Both the position numbers and the translations under genes were made by a program. A stretch of 64,000 nucleotides of DNA from the NCBI GenBank assembly GCA_039720395.1, contig CM077823.1, positions 33,872,371 to 33,936,370 on the forward strand, written 5' to 3'. Below, piece by piece: positions 11,561-25,578 of this stretch. The first letter of the stretch is position 1. Each line of letters starts with the position of its first letter. The notes below the pieces were generated by a model. It did not search any database. It was not told the origin of the DNA and saw only the letters and a list, made by a program, of their open reading frames with translations. This stretch comes from Liquidambar formosana (lineage: Eukaryota > Streptophyta > Magnoliopsida > Saxifragales > Altingiaceae).

Positions 11561-12147
11561 CATTAATAACAAAATGAAATGGCATTTATACCCAACACAT
11601 CTCTACTGTGAAAAGACCAATACAATGATACGAGGGGTGCGTGTCCACTACGAGCTCTTCCTCTGCGTGAGAGATGGGTTTGCAGATAATGACATCTACT
11701 CTTCCTGTCCCATCTCACAAAGCAACACTCACCCCTCTCTCTCTGCTTTTGTCACTGCCTCGTTTCTCTCTTTCTACTTTATGACTCTCCTCCCTTTGGC
11801 CACTGTCAATGATCCCACAGTCCGTCTCTCTCTCTCTTTCTTTCTTTCTTTCTCTCTGCTCCACACACATTTTTATATATATACACACACACACACCATA
11901 TTATTATAATTTCCCAGATGGTTGTCGGTGGAGTTTGAGCATATATCATAGGATTTTTTTGCTTTTTTCCGTAGTCCTTTGGCCTCTGCTTTTGTGGTAA
12001 ATTTTCGTCTCAACGTCTCAATTGAAGTTGGTGCTCTGCATTTAATTCCTTCATCAACCTTTGCCTCTGTGTGTGTGTGTGTGTGTGTCTGCTTGTGATA
12101 CTGATGATTCATGAACACTTGACATCTTGATGCTACATTAAACCCAG
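11561..12147 (+). promoter_or_regulatory. Probable promoter and 5' UTR exon of the FPP7-like gene
   Basis: The region is rich in CT tracts (11740-11860) and CA/GT repeats, typical of plant 5' leaders. A strong donor AACCCAG|GTGAGAG at 12147/12148 and an acceptor ending at 13572, just before the start codon, suggest a leader intron of about 1.4 kb (12148-13572). This is inferred from splice motifs only. Confidence 0.45.
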
Positions 12148-13583
12148 GTGAGAGCTTTTAAAAGCAACTGTTAAACAGCTTATTTCATGTGGGTTTCTTG
12201 ATTTGATTTCTCTATGTGCTTTATCTCTCTAAACTTTTGACATGCATCGCCTTTTCATTGTAAGACCATAGATGTGGCGCAATTTAGCATGTGGGTTTTC
12301 TACTTGTAGAACTGTCAGACCAGTAATTAAATCCTTAGTTATAATTTTTAGATATATAGTCAGCTCAAGTGATTTTTTCCTCTAATTTTCAGACCATTAA
12401 TGTGGCGCAAGTTAGCAGCCTTTTTTTTTTTTTTTTTGTTAGATTGGTCGGCAGGAAAACATATTTGCCTGAAACTAGGGGCATCTTCGAGTTATCAAGC
12501 TCTATTTACTTATAGAGTAGTGATATATGCACCAATTTTTCTCATCAACTCTCTATTCCAACTCCTGTGACATATGACATGGTTTTCAACTTAATTATAT
12601 AAATAAAAAAAAATACTGTATCATCTGTCACGTGGTAGAAGTAGCATTTTCCTATGTAACTGTATGACCATGAAGTTTTGATCATAGTTCTATGATAAAA
12701 TTATCTCAGATGGCCTAAGTTTTTTAATTTCACCTTTAATTGTGTGTGTATATATTTGCTAAGCAATGGGTGGATTTTAGTTGCTAGTAGGTGAAGATGG
12801 GTTGGTGACACCAACCCGGCTTTACCCCCTAGGCTAGGTGATGGCATTTTTCGTTTCACCTTTAACAGCAAAATCATCGTTTACTCTGTAAATAATTGCC
12901 AAAATGTTTGTTCTGTTTGAAGGGTGAGGTTTGTCTCTGTACTGGGGGAGCTGCTTCCATTTCATCATTAAGCAGAGGCACTACAGTACTTCACCCTTCG
13001 AATTGTGTCGGTGAAGTTTGCCACTCCTTACAGATATGTGGTTGCCTGGTTGGTGACCTGACACATGCTATTGTGGGGAGTCCCAACTTCTTTGAAAAGT
13101 ATCCCCTTTTAGAGTGAGTGATAAGTTATCGACGTGATTTGCATCATTTTCTACTTTATATGCGCCACCTCCATCGAATAAGACCATATGTTCTATGTTC
13201 TATAGTGCTTGACATTGTTGTGGGTGCTCAGCATTCTTGAGAATTAGAAAATTTTTCTCTATTTACGACTTTATGTATTATATATGTACGAGAATGGCAT
13301 TTGTTTTACGTTCTATAATGCTTGAGATTGTTGTGGGTGCTCGGAATTCTTGAGGACCCGGAATGGTATGCATCATCTTACCTTGATCGTCTTTCTGAAA
13401 AGGGTACTAAAGGTATCTCTCTGCCTTTTAAAATTGGTTAGTTGTATGTAAATAACTTTGTTTTACACTGAAATTACCATATGATTGATTCTTGTTTATG
13501 GATGGTTTTTATATCCTCTGCATTTATCCTTTATCCTTGAAAGTTTATCCTTCCTTCAATTTTCTTGAATAGAAACTGAAGTC

Positions 13584-16500
13584 ATGGAACACAAGACTTG
13601 GCTTTGGAGGAAAAAATCTTCAGAAAAGACAATAGTTGCAAGTGACAAAGCTGAAATTTCGTTGAAAGGGATTGACGGACAGGTAGCACAAGTTTCTTTG
13701 TTTCATTCAACCCATTTTAACTATTCAACCATTTTATTTTCACTTTTTCGTTACTTAATCTGCAATTACTGTTGCTATCATGAAGTAAATAATCTTTTGC
13801 TCATTGTGCCATCAAATCGCTTCAACTTATTGCATCCTGCAATTTTGCTAATCTCATTGACCAATCAGTTAGTTGTGTGACCAAAAAATGATTTTACTTA
13901 ATATTACTCTGTATTTGTTATAGTAGACTAAGGCTTTTCCCTTGAGCTTTCTTTAGACTTGTCAAATATCTCCACTATAAATGTTCTCTTTTCCATTCAT
14001 CTATAAAAGTGGTAAAAGCAATGCATAGAGAGGAAAGAGAGAAAATGTGTGGCTCTTGAATACAAAAGGAAATAATGAAAGAGTGTCTGGAACTGCAAAA
14101 GCAAAAACTTTATTGCTTGATTACACGACACCGGACTGTCATACTTGCAAGTGAAGGTTTTTCATACTTGAGAAGCTATAATTACTGCTTTTGAGTCATG
14201 CACCACATTGGTGGGCTAAAATAAGGGGACCTGCTCCTGAAATCCTAATATATGAGTACTTTGTTCATGTATAAAGTTATAAACATCATGGCCTTTTACA
14301 TGGAAGGAATCATCTATATTCAGGATGTGTTTGCATTTGAACCAGGACTAACTTTTTCATTATTGGTTTGGGAAATATCGTGGGTACTAAAATTTAAGCA
14401 TATTGGGTATCTTTTCTACTTCAAAATCTATACATTGTGAGATCTCTCGGTACATTTTTGCCTTTGGAAAAGTGTCACTAAAGTAGTACAATAACAGGCC
14501 TTTTATATTCTTATATTGTGGTTCTAACTCTGTTTATTTTTCTTTATTACCCACACTACTATTAATTTGAGGACCACTTCCGTTCAACACTTCTTTTTTC
14601 AATAATTTTGAGATCCCACAAGGAATTATTAAACAGAAATTTTTAGATAACTTGCCATCAGTGTAGTCAAAACGGAGTTGAAACTACTTTCTCTGCATGA
14701 AAAAGTTCACTTTTCATTTCCTTTTGTGAAGTAAATGTCCGTGTTCATGTGAGCAGGTTCATGGTGCATGCATATAATTGCTGATGTTTTTTATACGAAT
14801 CATGTACTTCATAGCATAGATGTTAAATCTGGCTTGCAGCGTCACCAATGTTTCTTGTTATTTTTGACAGACGCTTCTGACAGAGAAAGAAGTAGGGCTA
14901 GTGAGATCTATGAAAAATTTAAATGAGAAGCTAGCTTCTGTTCAGTGTGATTGTAGCGCGAAAGATGACCTTGTGTCCATCCATGCGAAAATGGCAGAAG
15001 AAGCCATTGCAGGTAATTTACCATTATCTTTTCCTCCTTACATGATGCTTCCTACTGAGGTTAGGCATTCTGGCATCAGCAGAGCATCAATTGATAATAT
15101 TCCTTTTTTAAATAATTTTTAAATGGTTAATTTGGATTTTTGTTGCTGATCCCATTGATAAATAAATTTTTTCTAGGCCGGGAGAAGGCAGAAGCAGAAG
15201 TGGTACTTTTGAAACAAGAGCTAGATGAAGCTTTACAGCTAGGAGTCGCTGCAAAGGAAAGATTAACTCAATTGGATGCTGCATTGGAAGAATGCATGCA
15301 GCAATTAGCTTCTGTTCGAAAAAAACAGGAGCAAAGGATACAAGATGCTGTCATGAAGACTTCTAGAGAATTTGAAAAGGTACGGATGAAATTAGAGGAG
15401 AACGTAACAGAAACAAGTAAGAAGTTTGCAAACTTAGCTGCTGAGAACATGCATCTGAGTAAGGCCCTCCAAGTCAAAGAGAAATCGATTGAAGATCTAC
15501 AAAAATGCAAATCTCAGTCAGAAGCCGAATTCAATGCACTAATGGCTAGACTTGATTCCACGGAAAAAGAAAATGCTTTCCTGAAATATGAGTTTTGCAT
15601 GCTTGAGAAGGAACTTGAGATTCGGAATGAGGAGAGAGAGTTTAATCGTAGATCTGCTGATGCATTACAGAAGCAACACTTGGAGAGTGTGAAGAAAGCG
15701 GCAAAATTAGAAGCAGAATGTCAGAGATTACGTCTGCTGCTGAGAAAGAGGCTGCCGGGTCCTGCTGCTGTGGCAAAGATGAAGAGTGAAGTTGAAATGC
15801 TGGGAAGGGACCAGACAGAGACGAGGAGAAAAAAATTGAATCCTACAACAGGAGGTTTGATTGTGAGAGAAAACTCTCCTGAAATGCCTAGTAAAAAGAT
15901 CAGTTTCCTGACGGAGCGATTATGTGGTGTGGAAGAAGAAAACAAGACTCTGAAAGAAATTATAGCCAAGAAAAATGACGAACTCCATGTTTCAAGAATC
16001 ATGTGTGCTCAAATGTCTTCCAAATTATCACAGGTTGAAGCTCAGCTTGGTGAGCTTTCGAGTGGTCAGAAATCTATGGAGCTGGCAAGGTGTAGTCCAA
16101 TATCGAATGAACTCTCTCTGACAACATCTGGTTTTGACAGGGGCAATGACGATGTTCTTGGCAGTTCTGGGTCATGGGCTAATGCATTAATCTCGGAACT
16201 GGAGAATTTTAGAAATGAGAAACCCAAGAATCCGCAAGAACACAAAGCCCTTGGAGTTTCAGATATGAGTCTAATGGATGATTTTGTTGAGATGGAGAAA
16301 TTAGCAATAGTTTCTGTTGACAATCCTGTTGAAAGTTGTTATGTTTCTTCAAATCCAAGTAATGCCATTGTAAATACCTTGGCAAAGGAGTCAGGTGAGT
16401 GTCACTCAGATATCACAGGTAAGGAACTAGTTCCAGTGCCACAAGGTGATTCCAGCTTCAGCAATGGGAAACAGGAAATCAAATCAATAGATGTATCGAG

Positions 16501-17905
16501 CAGAAAATCTTCTGATTGGCTTCAGGATGTTTTGGAGGCAATCTTGGAGCAAAATCGTGTTTCAGGAAGAAGCCTTGATGAACTTCTTGAGGATGTAAGA
16601 ATTTCCTTGGTTTATATAAATCATCCAAGCACCAGTGCAACTGATACAGCGGTAATCTCAAGGCATCCTGGAGAATCCGACCCAATCCATATTAGTGGCT
16701 ACATTACTTGGAAATCTCCTGCTTCATCTCCTGCCGTTGATTCATTGAAAGGACTTCCCAGTCCTGATATCCCCGTGGAAGAATCAAGAAATCAGCAGAC
16801 TCCATCAAATCTGAGTGAGTCTATCCGTAAAATTATCAGGCTCATCGAAGGGATCAACCCAACATCTTTAACGGATGATAGTACACCAGAGAATAGGTTG
16901 GAGAAGGACCAGAGTCCCGTACCATATAAAAATTCAGCCATACCTGCACACTACTTGGTTCGTGTTTTCCAGTGGAAAATGTCTGAACTAACCGCTGTTC
17001 TACAACAATTCATTCACACTTGTAATGATCTATTATATGGAAAAGCTGATCTTGAAAAATTTGTCACAGTGTTGACATTTGCATTGGATTGGGTTATGAA
17101 CAACTGCATTACCCATCAAGATGTTTCGAGCGTGAAAGATAAGATCAAGATGCATTTTGGTGGGGATGGATCACGAAGTGAATGTAAACTTAAAGTTGGA
17201 ATGGATTCTGCATTTTCAGAATCAGATAATGGTCATGTATCTGAAGAGAAGTCATCGATTTTACCATTGCTTGCTTCTTCAAATGGTGAAAATGTTTTGA
17301 CCCAGATGGAGAAGATTCAGTGTAATCTGCAAGAAGAAAACAAGGGGTTAAAAAATGAGTTAAAGAAAATGGAATCTGCAAAGAAAGATTTGGAAGCAAG
17401 GCTGCAGTTATCCACCGAGAAGAGTGAGGCTTTGATGAATCAACTACGGGAATCGGAACAAAGCATTGGAAGGTTACAAACAGAGCTGGAAACTTTAAAA
17501 TTTTCAAAGGGTATGATTGAGGAACAGATTGAAAATCAAAAGTCAATTAATGAGGATCTCGACACCCAGCTGTCAGTTGCCAAGGTTAAACTGAATAAGG
17601 TTCTCCAGAGGTTCTCATCTTTGGAGGTGGAATTGGAAGATAAAAACAACTGTTGCGAGGACTTAGAAGCAACATGCCTAGAGCTTCAACTCCAGCTGGA
17701 AAGGTAAGCATTGGTTGCTTGGTGTATTACTTCTGTGTGAGACTCACTGAAAATTTTGCTTGATGGATTTCTAATTTCTGGAATATGTGATCCACAGTGC
17801 CGAAAAGAAGGAAATTCCAAAATACAGCATAGATCAAGAGGAAAAGCCAATTCAAACAGTAAGTTTCTCTTCTACAAGGAATAAATGTGTGTGTTTTTGG
17901 TTTTG

Positions 17906-17939
<34 letters not shown>

Positions 17940-19400
17940 GGGGGGGGGGGGGGGTTTCTGCATACCGATAATTATTTATTTATTTATTTATAATTTATAA
18001 TTCTGCAAAGTGAGCATGAATTTTTTAATCAACTACATTTTTCCCTCAAACCAACAAAAAGGAAAAAATAACAGGAGAGTATTATGAAATCTTGTCATGT
18101 TTATTCCAGAATTGTGTGACATACTGACATAATGCAGATATGTAGCTAAGTTATTAAAAACATTTCTCTGTCATAGTGCTATATATCTGTGAATCTGTGA
18201 TGAATAGTGGTAGGAGACTCAGGGTCCTCTTCATACAGACTATCATATTCAATTGATATGTGCACATGGTATTTTTTTATTTCACTCCTATTCAATTTAA
18301 ATGTTGGATACTGAGGGGCATTAAAATGTATCGACATGCCTCTATATAGAGGAGCCATTTCCCTCTGTAGATTTGGTATTTGAAATTTGTTGTAAAGTAT
18401 ATATAGTTTTTTAGGTTGTGCTTGAGCATTCCATGGAAATTGAACCACCCTGTTATGTTTTACATGCCATTTTCATGTACAAATCCATCATTATGAATGA
18501 GTCCATTGCAGAAAGATAGCAAAACTGGATTCAGGGGGTTGTCTCATGAAATCCTACTTCTATACTATATTATATTATTATCATTGTAGTGATGGCCCCA
18601 GATTTCATCGATGGTCTTCACATTTTATGTCAAATCACAAAGGATCCATTGATTTCTATGGGACATCTGAACACACCCTTTATCCTACAACTAAATGCAC
18701 CAAATATGGTAAATATGTAAAGGTTGGCTTCTCTTAATATTACAGATTCGTTTTAACTATTTACTTGTATGTAATCATGTTATATTCCAAGGGCTAAAAC
18801 CTCTCCCCTATACAATCACACACACTTAGATAATAAATTATTGAACACTATATTGAATCAGAGAGCTTCTGTTCAAATTTTCAGGGCTGGGAGCTTACGA
18901 CAGCTTCTGTAAAGTTGGCAGAGTGCCAAGAAACCATCCTAAATCTGGGAAAACAGTTCAAGGCATTGTCTTCACCCAGGGAAGCAGCACTTTTTGACAA
19001 AGTTTTCTCCACCACCGGCACCATGACTACAACCGCCAATAATAAGAACTTGAGCAAACGCTCCTCCCTGCGTGATCAAATGCTAGCAGAGGATGATTCT
19101 AAAGTGGAGGTTCTGAAGTCTCCCAAGTCTCCCAAAATTAAAGAAATCATATGCATGGATGCACAGAATCCATCTGTTCTTCCCTCTGATAATTGTAATG
19201 CTTTGCGCACTCCTAATGTCCTGGCACTACCTCCAAAAGCATATCTTGGTTCGAAGCACGAAGGTGGTACTGCTGCAGTTGGGCCTCTAGCTATTGTAGT
19301 TAGTAAGAAACAGGGAGGTGGCGGTGGTTTGCTAAGGAGGCTTCTGAGGAGGAGGAAAGGGAGCAACAGGAAGACATCCCTCACCTTTGGCAAGGTTTGA
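13584..19400 (+). CDS. FPP7: Filament-like plant protein (FPP7 type), long coiled-coil protein
   Basis: Five coding exons join in frame: 13584-13682, 14871-15012, 15177-17703, 17798-17858 and 18885-19400, giving 1114 aa. The start MEHKTWLWRKKSSEK is the hallmark FPP N-terminus. Heptad-rich coiled coil covers roughly residues 34-330. A central, less structured part holds the conserved block SDWLQDVLEAILEQ (about 526-539). A second coiled coil covers about 790-925. The C-terminal part has the family signature LAECQETILNLGKQ (about 955-968) and a basic tail with LLRRLLRRRK. FPPs are plant-specific proteins resembling intermediate-filament or myosin rods; FPP members have been linked to nuclear-envelope interaction partners and microtubule processes. 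The precise cellular role of this member is not shown by the sequence. A fusion of exon 3 into the intron at 15140-15176 is open but not part of the protein. Confidence 0.88.
17908..17954 (+). repeat. Homopolymer T31-G16 tract in an FPP7 intron
   Basis: About 31 T followed directly by 16 G, 50 bases after the exon 4 donor. The lengths are likely to be uncertain in any assembly. Confidence 0.8.
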
Positions 19401-19577
19401 CTATAGAGAGATGAAGTAGCAGAGGTGGAAAAAGAACTCCCACTACCAAGGCTGCAACAACCCATCCCCAGTGGGGCAATAAAGACAGCAGTGTTCATGG
19501 TTTGATTGTTGATGATTTTGGCTTTTGCTTGCTCCTCATTGATGGTTGTAAATACTTTAGTTCGAGCTGCTTCCTTT

Positions 19578-19611
<34 letters not shown>

Positions 19612-20277
19612 GTAGGGTGCTGTAAGTATAGCTGATGTATGAATATGTATTGTTCCTAAACATTTCAGAGCCTTTATCAAAATCTTCTACATATAAAAGA
19701 AAAAAGTGGCACTGAGTGGAGATATGTGTACATTTGGACAAAAGTGAAGTTTTGAGTTGAAAAGCATCCACATCAACAGCATAATGTAGGGTTTCTGGGA
19801 TGCTTTTTGATTGGAAGCAGTAATATGTTTGTGTTCTATACAGCTTTCTCTGAAACGAGAATTCACCCAAGGAAAAATAGGAGCTTACAAGCAGGAGCTC
19901 GGACAAAAATGTAAATGCTCTTTTGATATGGCGGCTGTAAATTGTTTAGGCGCAGACTGGACTGCAGTGTGGATGTTCATTGATTTGGAAACAAAACATT
20001 AATGACCATTCACAATAATCTGACAATCAACACAATAATTCAAGGAAATGCGTTGCCTCTCTTTTTTTTTTTTTCAAAAAATAAAAACAAATTTGCTCAT
20101 TATCTCAAACAATTTTGTCTTTAATTGTATCATACATTTCATGAAGATTTACACAGATGCCTAAAAAGAAATGTAATATGTAGATTCCCTTCTCCTCCTC
20201 TCTTCCAAATTTTTTCGAATGCTAAAGATACTTATCAACTTCTCAACAATTTGACATGATCTTCACCTAATTGCTTC
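19401..20277. other. FPP7 3' UTR and spacer between convergent genes
   Basis: An AATAAA signal lies at 19478-19483, 78 bases past the FPP7 stop, and a GA microsatellite at about 19580-19608. The spacer ends at the stop of the PAB candidate on the other strand, so the two genes are convergent. An open frame antisense to FPP7 exon 5 (19076-19906, minus) is a shadow. Confidence 0.55.
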
Positions 20278-20690
20278 TCAATCTCTGTACAGAACAAATC
20301 TGGCAATTTCATTGAGTCCAGCCTCCTTATAACATTCAGCAATGCGCTCCAGATAATCGGCCCAGGTCCCTTCAACAGAAGCTAGATCCAACAAAAAAGC
20401 AGCTTCATCCAATGCAACCTGTATCATATTGAATAAGCTACCCATAAAAACTCAATAAGAAAATCTTATTCCTTTCAAGAATTTCACCTTCTATCAAAGT
20501 CCACAATACATAAATCAGAAATCAAAGGTTTAGTTCAGTGATACCTGGGCAGGTGCCTTTCCTTTCTTTAGATCTTCTTGTCTGCCCTCTTCAGTCACCT
20601 TCTCCTTAATGTATTCAATTTGCTCATCCTCCCATTGTGCAATGCAAGCGGCCTCCTAGTCGGGCGAACAAATACCATCACAACACACAT

Positions 20691-20723
<33 letters not shown>

Positions 20724-23700
20724 AAAATGGGCAAACTAAAAAAAGAAAAAGAAAAAAATGTGCAATGATAAAAAAGTCCCATGCCTGGTATGTGCAACCC
20801 AAAGTCCACCATGGTGATTTTAAAGCCACCCTTGCAGCATCTTTAGCTTCTGAGTTACGTCCAACCCTAGACATTGCAATTTAAAGAACTCTCTTGAGGA
20901 AGAGTAAAATGGCATATCGTGTTCAAAATAATTTAGACCACCTTCTTCATCAGACAATAAAACACATTCTATAAAACTACTCTGAGTCTCTGACAAGATT
21001 CTACTAACTTCAGCAAAACCTCTGCATTAAACACAAAAGGCCGTCCAAATCCTGGAAAAAGATCCTTCTTTGTATAGAACTCCCCCGTCACCAATGCTGA
21101 AACCTTTCACCAAAAATTAAAATAATTTTTAGAACAAATCCAACTAGACCAAGAAGATCAAAATTATGACCAAAAGAAAGGAAGTCTCACATGGTCCCCT
21201 TCCTCAAAATGGCGCTTCACTTTACGCTCCAAAACATCTGGAAATAACCCAACCTGAAAATGAAAAAATGTACTGTCACAGAGCATCAATAGGATTCATT
21301 ATATAAGCCCAACTTACACATCTTTTTTACAAACCTTTTTTAAGAGATAGATGTCGAGGTTTGCCATCAGAGATTCAGAAAAATCACCCCTTCTATAAAG
21401 TTTCTTACCAGCATCTGACGAAGCATCATATAACTCACCATGTGAGTTGGTGGCGTCTTCTTCAACAAGGATTCTATGAATGTATTGATCTACCTGTGTT
21501 GCAAAAGATGGAATTGTAAGTCATCCTTGTGTGAAGTATTGACTGTGCTTTTTCAGAGAGAGGGCTCGAGCTATGAGCTGCATGTTCAAGTCTACCTTAC
21601 CAACAAAAAAGAAGTGAAACTTCTGAGATGCCAGATGCTTCAATGCTAAAATACCCATCTAATTATGCAGATTAATGCATGGTTTCAGTTTAATGTATTA
21701 CATTCTTGGCTAAAAGCCACACCCCATGCTTGCAGACTTCCACAACTGGCATCTCCATTCTGTGTGAATAGCAACAGTTGTATGAAGATAAATAAAGCAA
21801 GAAAAACTTTGCCATGAACTTAGGTTGATTAGCGATAGAAATTAGATAGAACAAGCTGAACAAAATTTGAATCTCTTACCCTGGTGGAGCTGTTGGCCAT
21901 CGCAGCAGTGCAGTTACTGTACCTATTAACAAGGATTTATAGATAAACCAACAGTTTCATCATTGAACTGCTCATAAGTAGCTAATATTATAAGCCTATG
22001 TTTTATCTAACCTGAGAGGTTTTCTGATAAAGGAATAGCAAGGGGAATCAATCCTTGCCTAGCTCCAGGAGATATTACAGTTTCACCTGTCACCAAATAA
22101 ACAGAACACGGCAGGCTTTCAGTTGAGGAAAAAAAAAAAGGATTTGCCAACAACGTCAAAGCCTAATCATTAGGAGTAGGTTTATATCTTCAGGATAATA
22201 CACATTCCATGAATAAAATAAGATTCAAGACACCACATCCGAGTTAAAAGTCGAGAATCAGTGGCCCGATATCAAATTTTATACCTGAAGAGTTATGAGG
22301 AGAAATAGAAAAAAATTTGAATGACTGACATTTAGAATCATTTACTGCATTAACAGCGCAATGAACATGGGTAGAGTAAAACTGGCAAACTTAAAAGACA
22401 ATGGAGGGTTCTTGCTTCATGGGTAATTAATAATTTTATGACGTACGCCTTACTAAGACAGACTAAAATAACACCACCAACCAGAATTTCAGGAAGATAA
22501 TTACTCTACCAATCAAAAGGATATGTTATGACATACATTGAAAAAGAAAAATCAGACAATAGAATGACAAAGTTCTGGGTCCACTGTCTTATGTCATGTC
22601 TAGACTTGGAGAAGGATGACAGCAAGGGAACACGGTCTAAATTCACCTGGAAATCTTTAAAAAAATTGATTACACAATTAAAAAGTAACCAGTACGGAAC
22701 ACTAAACCAGCAGAAAAGGTTAACAGCTTTACAGAAACATACAACAGTATATCATATTGCAATCAAAAGAAAATATGGTAACTACAGTAAGGCACTCTAA
22801 GCAATAAGAAGCTTTAAACAATACATTGCTGATATCTCAACATATGAAGTAAAGGTTGAGAGGTTAACCACTGCCTACCTCTCGTTTGAAGCATTTTCAA
22901 CAAGTAATGAAGGTGCTCAGGAGCTTGAGTCACAGCTATGTCTTTGATGAATGACATATGACCTGCATTTCATTCACGTACTGTCAAATAATCTTCCTCA
23001 TTCTTAAGTTCATTATACTCAAGGTGATAACTTCATTGGGATTAAATTAATAAAAGAGTCAATTTTTTCAACCAAATAGAAGGTTGGGGAGACGACAAAT
23101 TATACTAGTAAAGGACTGATTTAGTACCAACAACCAAGTTGCAGCACATCCTTGAAGAGATCAGTAACGCATGCAAACAATTCCATTTATGAGAAAGATT
23201 TGGATAGTGGGATGGTATTTTGGAAGAATTTGGCCCATTGGGAAAGTCTATCTGTGATTTTCAAGAATGAAATAATTAAGCTTTCTTAACCATATTAAGC
23301 TGAGCTACCTTAACCCAGCTGGGCCCGGATTCATATTTGTCTCGGCTGGTCTCAAGCTTCTAGTGAGTTCAATCCACTTAGCTTAAAACATGTTTCCGGG
23401 GTTTTCAGAGGTTGGACTCTACTTCAGATCAGATTATAATGACTCACAAAAACTGAACTTATTTTGGAACTGCAGTAAGGCATTAAATTTTCCTCTATAC
23501 ATCACTAATCACAAACCTCTCCCTACAAATCTACCCATTAGTTACTACTTAAAATAGCCTTGAATTGAGCTTTGTATCATTAAGTTGAGTGAGCTTTACT
23601 TTTAAATTTGGACTTGGTTGAAAAGCTGCCCATTCGCGCTGAGATTCAGCTCATAATAAAGCACATTTGAAATTTTTTTTTTTTGGTCATTCTCATCCAC

Positions 23701-24357
23701 TTTGCTTATCAATTTCAACAAACCCTCCTCCCTTCTTACTCCAAATCAAACATTTCAACTCTAATTCAACCAATTACACAATGCAAATGATTACAGCATT
23801 CAAACACTCACCATTCATGTACAGTGGATAAATTATGCATATGCAACCTGATTCCATTATTTATTTATTTTTATTTTTTTTAAAAAAGCTCCAAATTAAA
23901 TTTGTTTTATACAATTGTAATAAAATTGAACTGCTTCCTTTCACAATTTACATACTAATTCACCAATGGAAGTCTTCCCAGACAAGGGAACGCGCGTCCT
24001 GACCAAATCATTAGCATTGTTACATGCCCAACAGTATAATTCACAGAATATACATTGATACATGGTGGGTAATTAATCAGCTTCAATCTGTGAAGTGACT
24101 GAATTTGCAAAGGGTCAGAATTTTGTGAGATGTTCATTATACTCTGCTGAAATGAAGAGTTGCAGAGGTAAGACAACACTAATGCAACGAATTTTGTGCG
24201 AGCACAGAAAGTAAAAATAAATTATATTTATATATATAAGGAGAGTGTCGTTACCGGAAGAAGAAGAATAGCATTTAACCCTAGCTCTGCCGCGGTGGAG
24301 AGAAAGTGCGGTTGCGGAGGGGGCTCCGTTCACCACTCCCACCACGCCCAGCTTCAT
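20278..24357 (-). CDS. PAB: Plastid-targeted protein, candidate PAB (chloroplast ATP synthase CF1 assembly factor)
   Basis: Eleven minus-strand exons join in frame: 24255-24357, 22879-22962, 22012-22086, 21880-21922, 21702-21759, 21335-21493, 21191-21253, 21009-21103, 20785-20866, 20545-20655 and 20278-20418, giving 337 aa. Residues 1 to about 34 are Ala/Ser/Arg-rich with almost no acids, like a chloroplast transit peptide. Later parts include EMPVVEVCKHGVWLLAKN, VDQYIHRILVEED and, near the C-terminus, helical repeats around SEAKDAARVALKSPWW and LDEAAFLLDLASVEG. PAB in Arabidopsis (At4g34090, from memory) acts after Cpn60 and binds the CF1 gamma subunit. The name rests on overall recollection and on the neighbouring SUD1 and CCoAOMT genes, not on a diagnostic motif. 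The intron after exon 9 uses GC-AG ends. An in-frame ATG at 24399 would add 14 Lys-rich residues; I prefer 24357 because it gives a better transit peptide. Confidence 0.72.
21601..21658 (-). other. Possible cassette exon in PAB intron 5
   Basis: A 58-base open segment has an acceptor AATTAG before it and a donor GTAAGG after it. Included and joined to the normal next acceptor it would shift the frame. Joined to a second acceptor four bases further in (GTAG|ATC) it adds 18 residues in frame. I did not include it in the main model. Confidence 0.3.
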
Positions 24358-25578
24358 TTTTTCCTTTTCTTTTCTTTTTGCCTTTTGTAACCACCACACG
24401 TGAGGCTTTTCAGGATATATATGTCTTTGATTCGGAGAAACGCAAGATAAGAGCGAAAGGCGAGAATATTATACACGGTTGATGTGGTGTCTCGGATCAA
24501 TAGGAGGATCAATGGGAGGCAAATAAAATAGAATTGTCTGTTTGTCTGTTATTAGTCTATGACACCATATGATCGTGTCACAATTACATGGACGACTCAC
24601 TCGCGAAAGACTCCACACAATATCTTGAATACAACTATGGCCATGTTTGCTACATTTATAGTAACAAAATTCTCCCGAATTCAAATTGAAAGAGGCTATT
24701 GTCACTATGTGAAGTATTTTAAGTCCTCACTGGATTTATAATTTTTAAGATTTTATGAAATATATAAAACAATTTTTTTACGAAAACTGGTCATGTTGTT
24801 TACTAAAAAACATCATTCTTAACAACTTTGTAGAAGAAATTTTTTTCAAAATCTATCATTTAAATAGATTTTTTTTTTATATCATTTACAATCTCTAGTT
24901 CATTTTTATAAAATGTTTTATGACAAATGACCAAAAACTCCATTTAAACAACAGTTTTTTAAGAATCTTTCTTCTACAAAATTTTTCAGAATTATGTTTT
25001 CTAATAGATTGCGCTATTAGTTTTTGTAGAAACTTTTCATATTTTTCATAAAACCTTAAAAAATGTAAACTTAGTGGAAAATTTAAAGTATTTTATGTGA
25101 TAGTAATAGCCTGGTTGATTCAATTTTTTTTTTTGAATTTATGTCGAATTCTTCATCAAAGGTAAAACCCAAATTTATCTGAAATATTTCAATAATTCTT
25201 GAATTATTTTTAAATAATTCTTAAATTGTTTTCAAAATTCTAATATTATTCCCAATAATTACCCAACGAGTGCACAGGTGATGCATCTACTAGGTGGGTG
25301 ATCAAAGCGAGCTAGGATTACCTCCCACACACCTCCTCCTCCTCACTCTCACACTTGAGGAGTGTAGCGGCTTTTTTAAGAGTTCTAATAGTATTTTCAT
25401 TACTTTCTTTTATTTTTATATTTTCTCTTTAAATTTTGGTTTAAGGAAAATATTTATTGAAATATCAGCTACTAATATTGTGTTGAAACAAGGCAACCCT
25501 AGCATGCTTCAAGCCGTTCAAACGCCCTTTTTTTTTGGGAGAAAACCGTTCCAAACGCTTTTGTTGATTTCGTTTCTA
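24358..25578. other. Upstream region of the PAB candidate and AT-rich spacer
   Basis: A pyrimidine-rich stretch at 24358-24380 (purine-rich on the coding strand) belongs to the PAB leader. Further right the DNA is AT-rich, with many TTTTT and ATTCTT motifs, and holds no supportable gene. Confidence 0.45.

Noticed and set aside
19076..19906. A 276-aa minus-strand frame overlapping FPP7 exon 5
   Set aside because: It is antisense to a conserved coding exon, crosses the GA microsatellite in the 3' UTR and has no family features.
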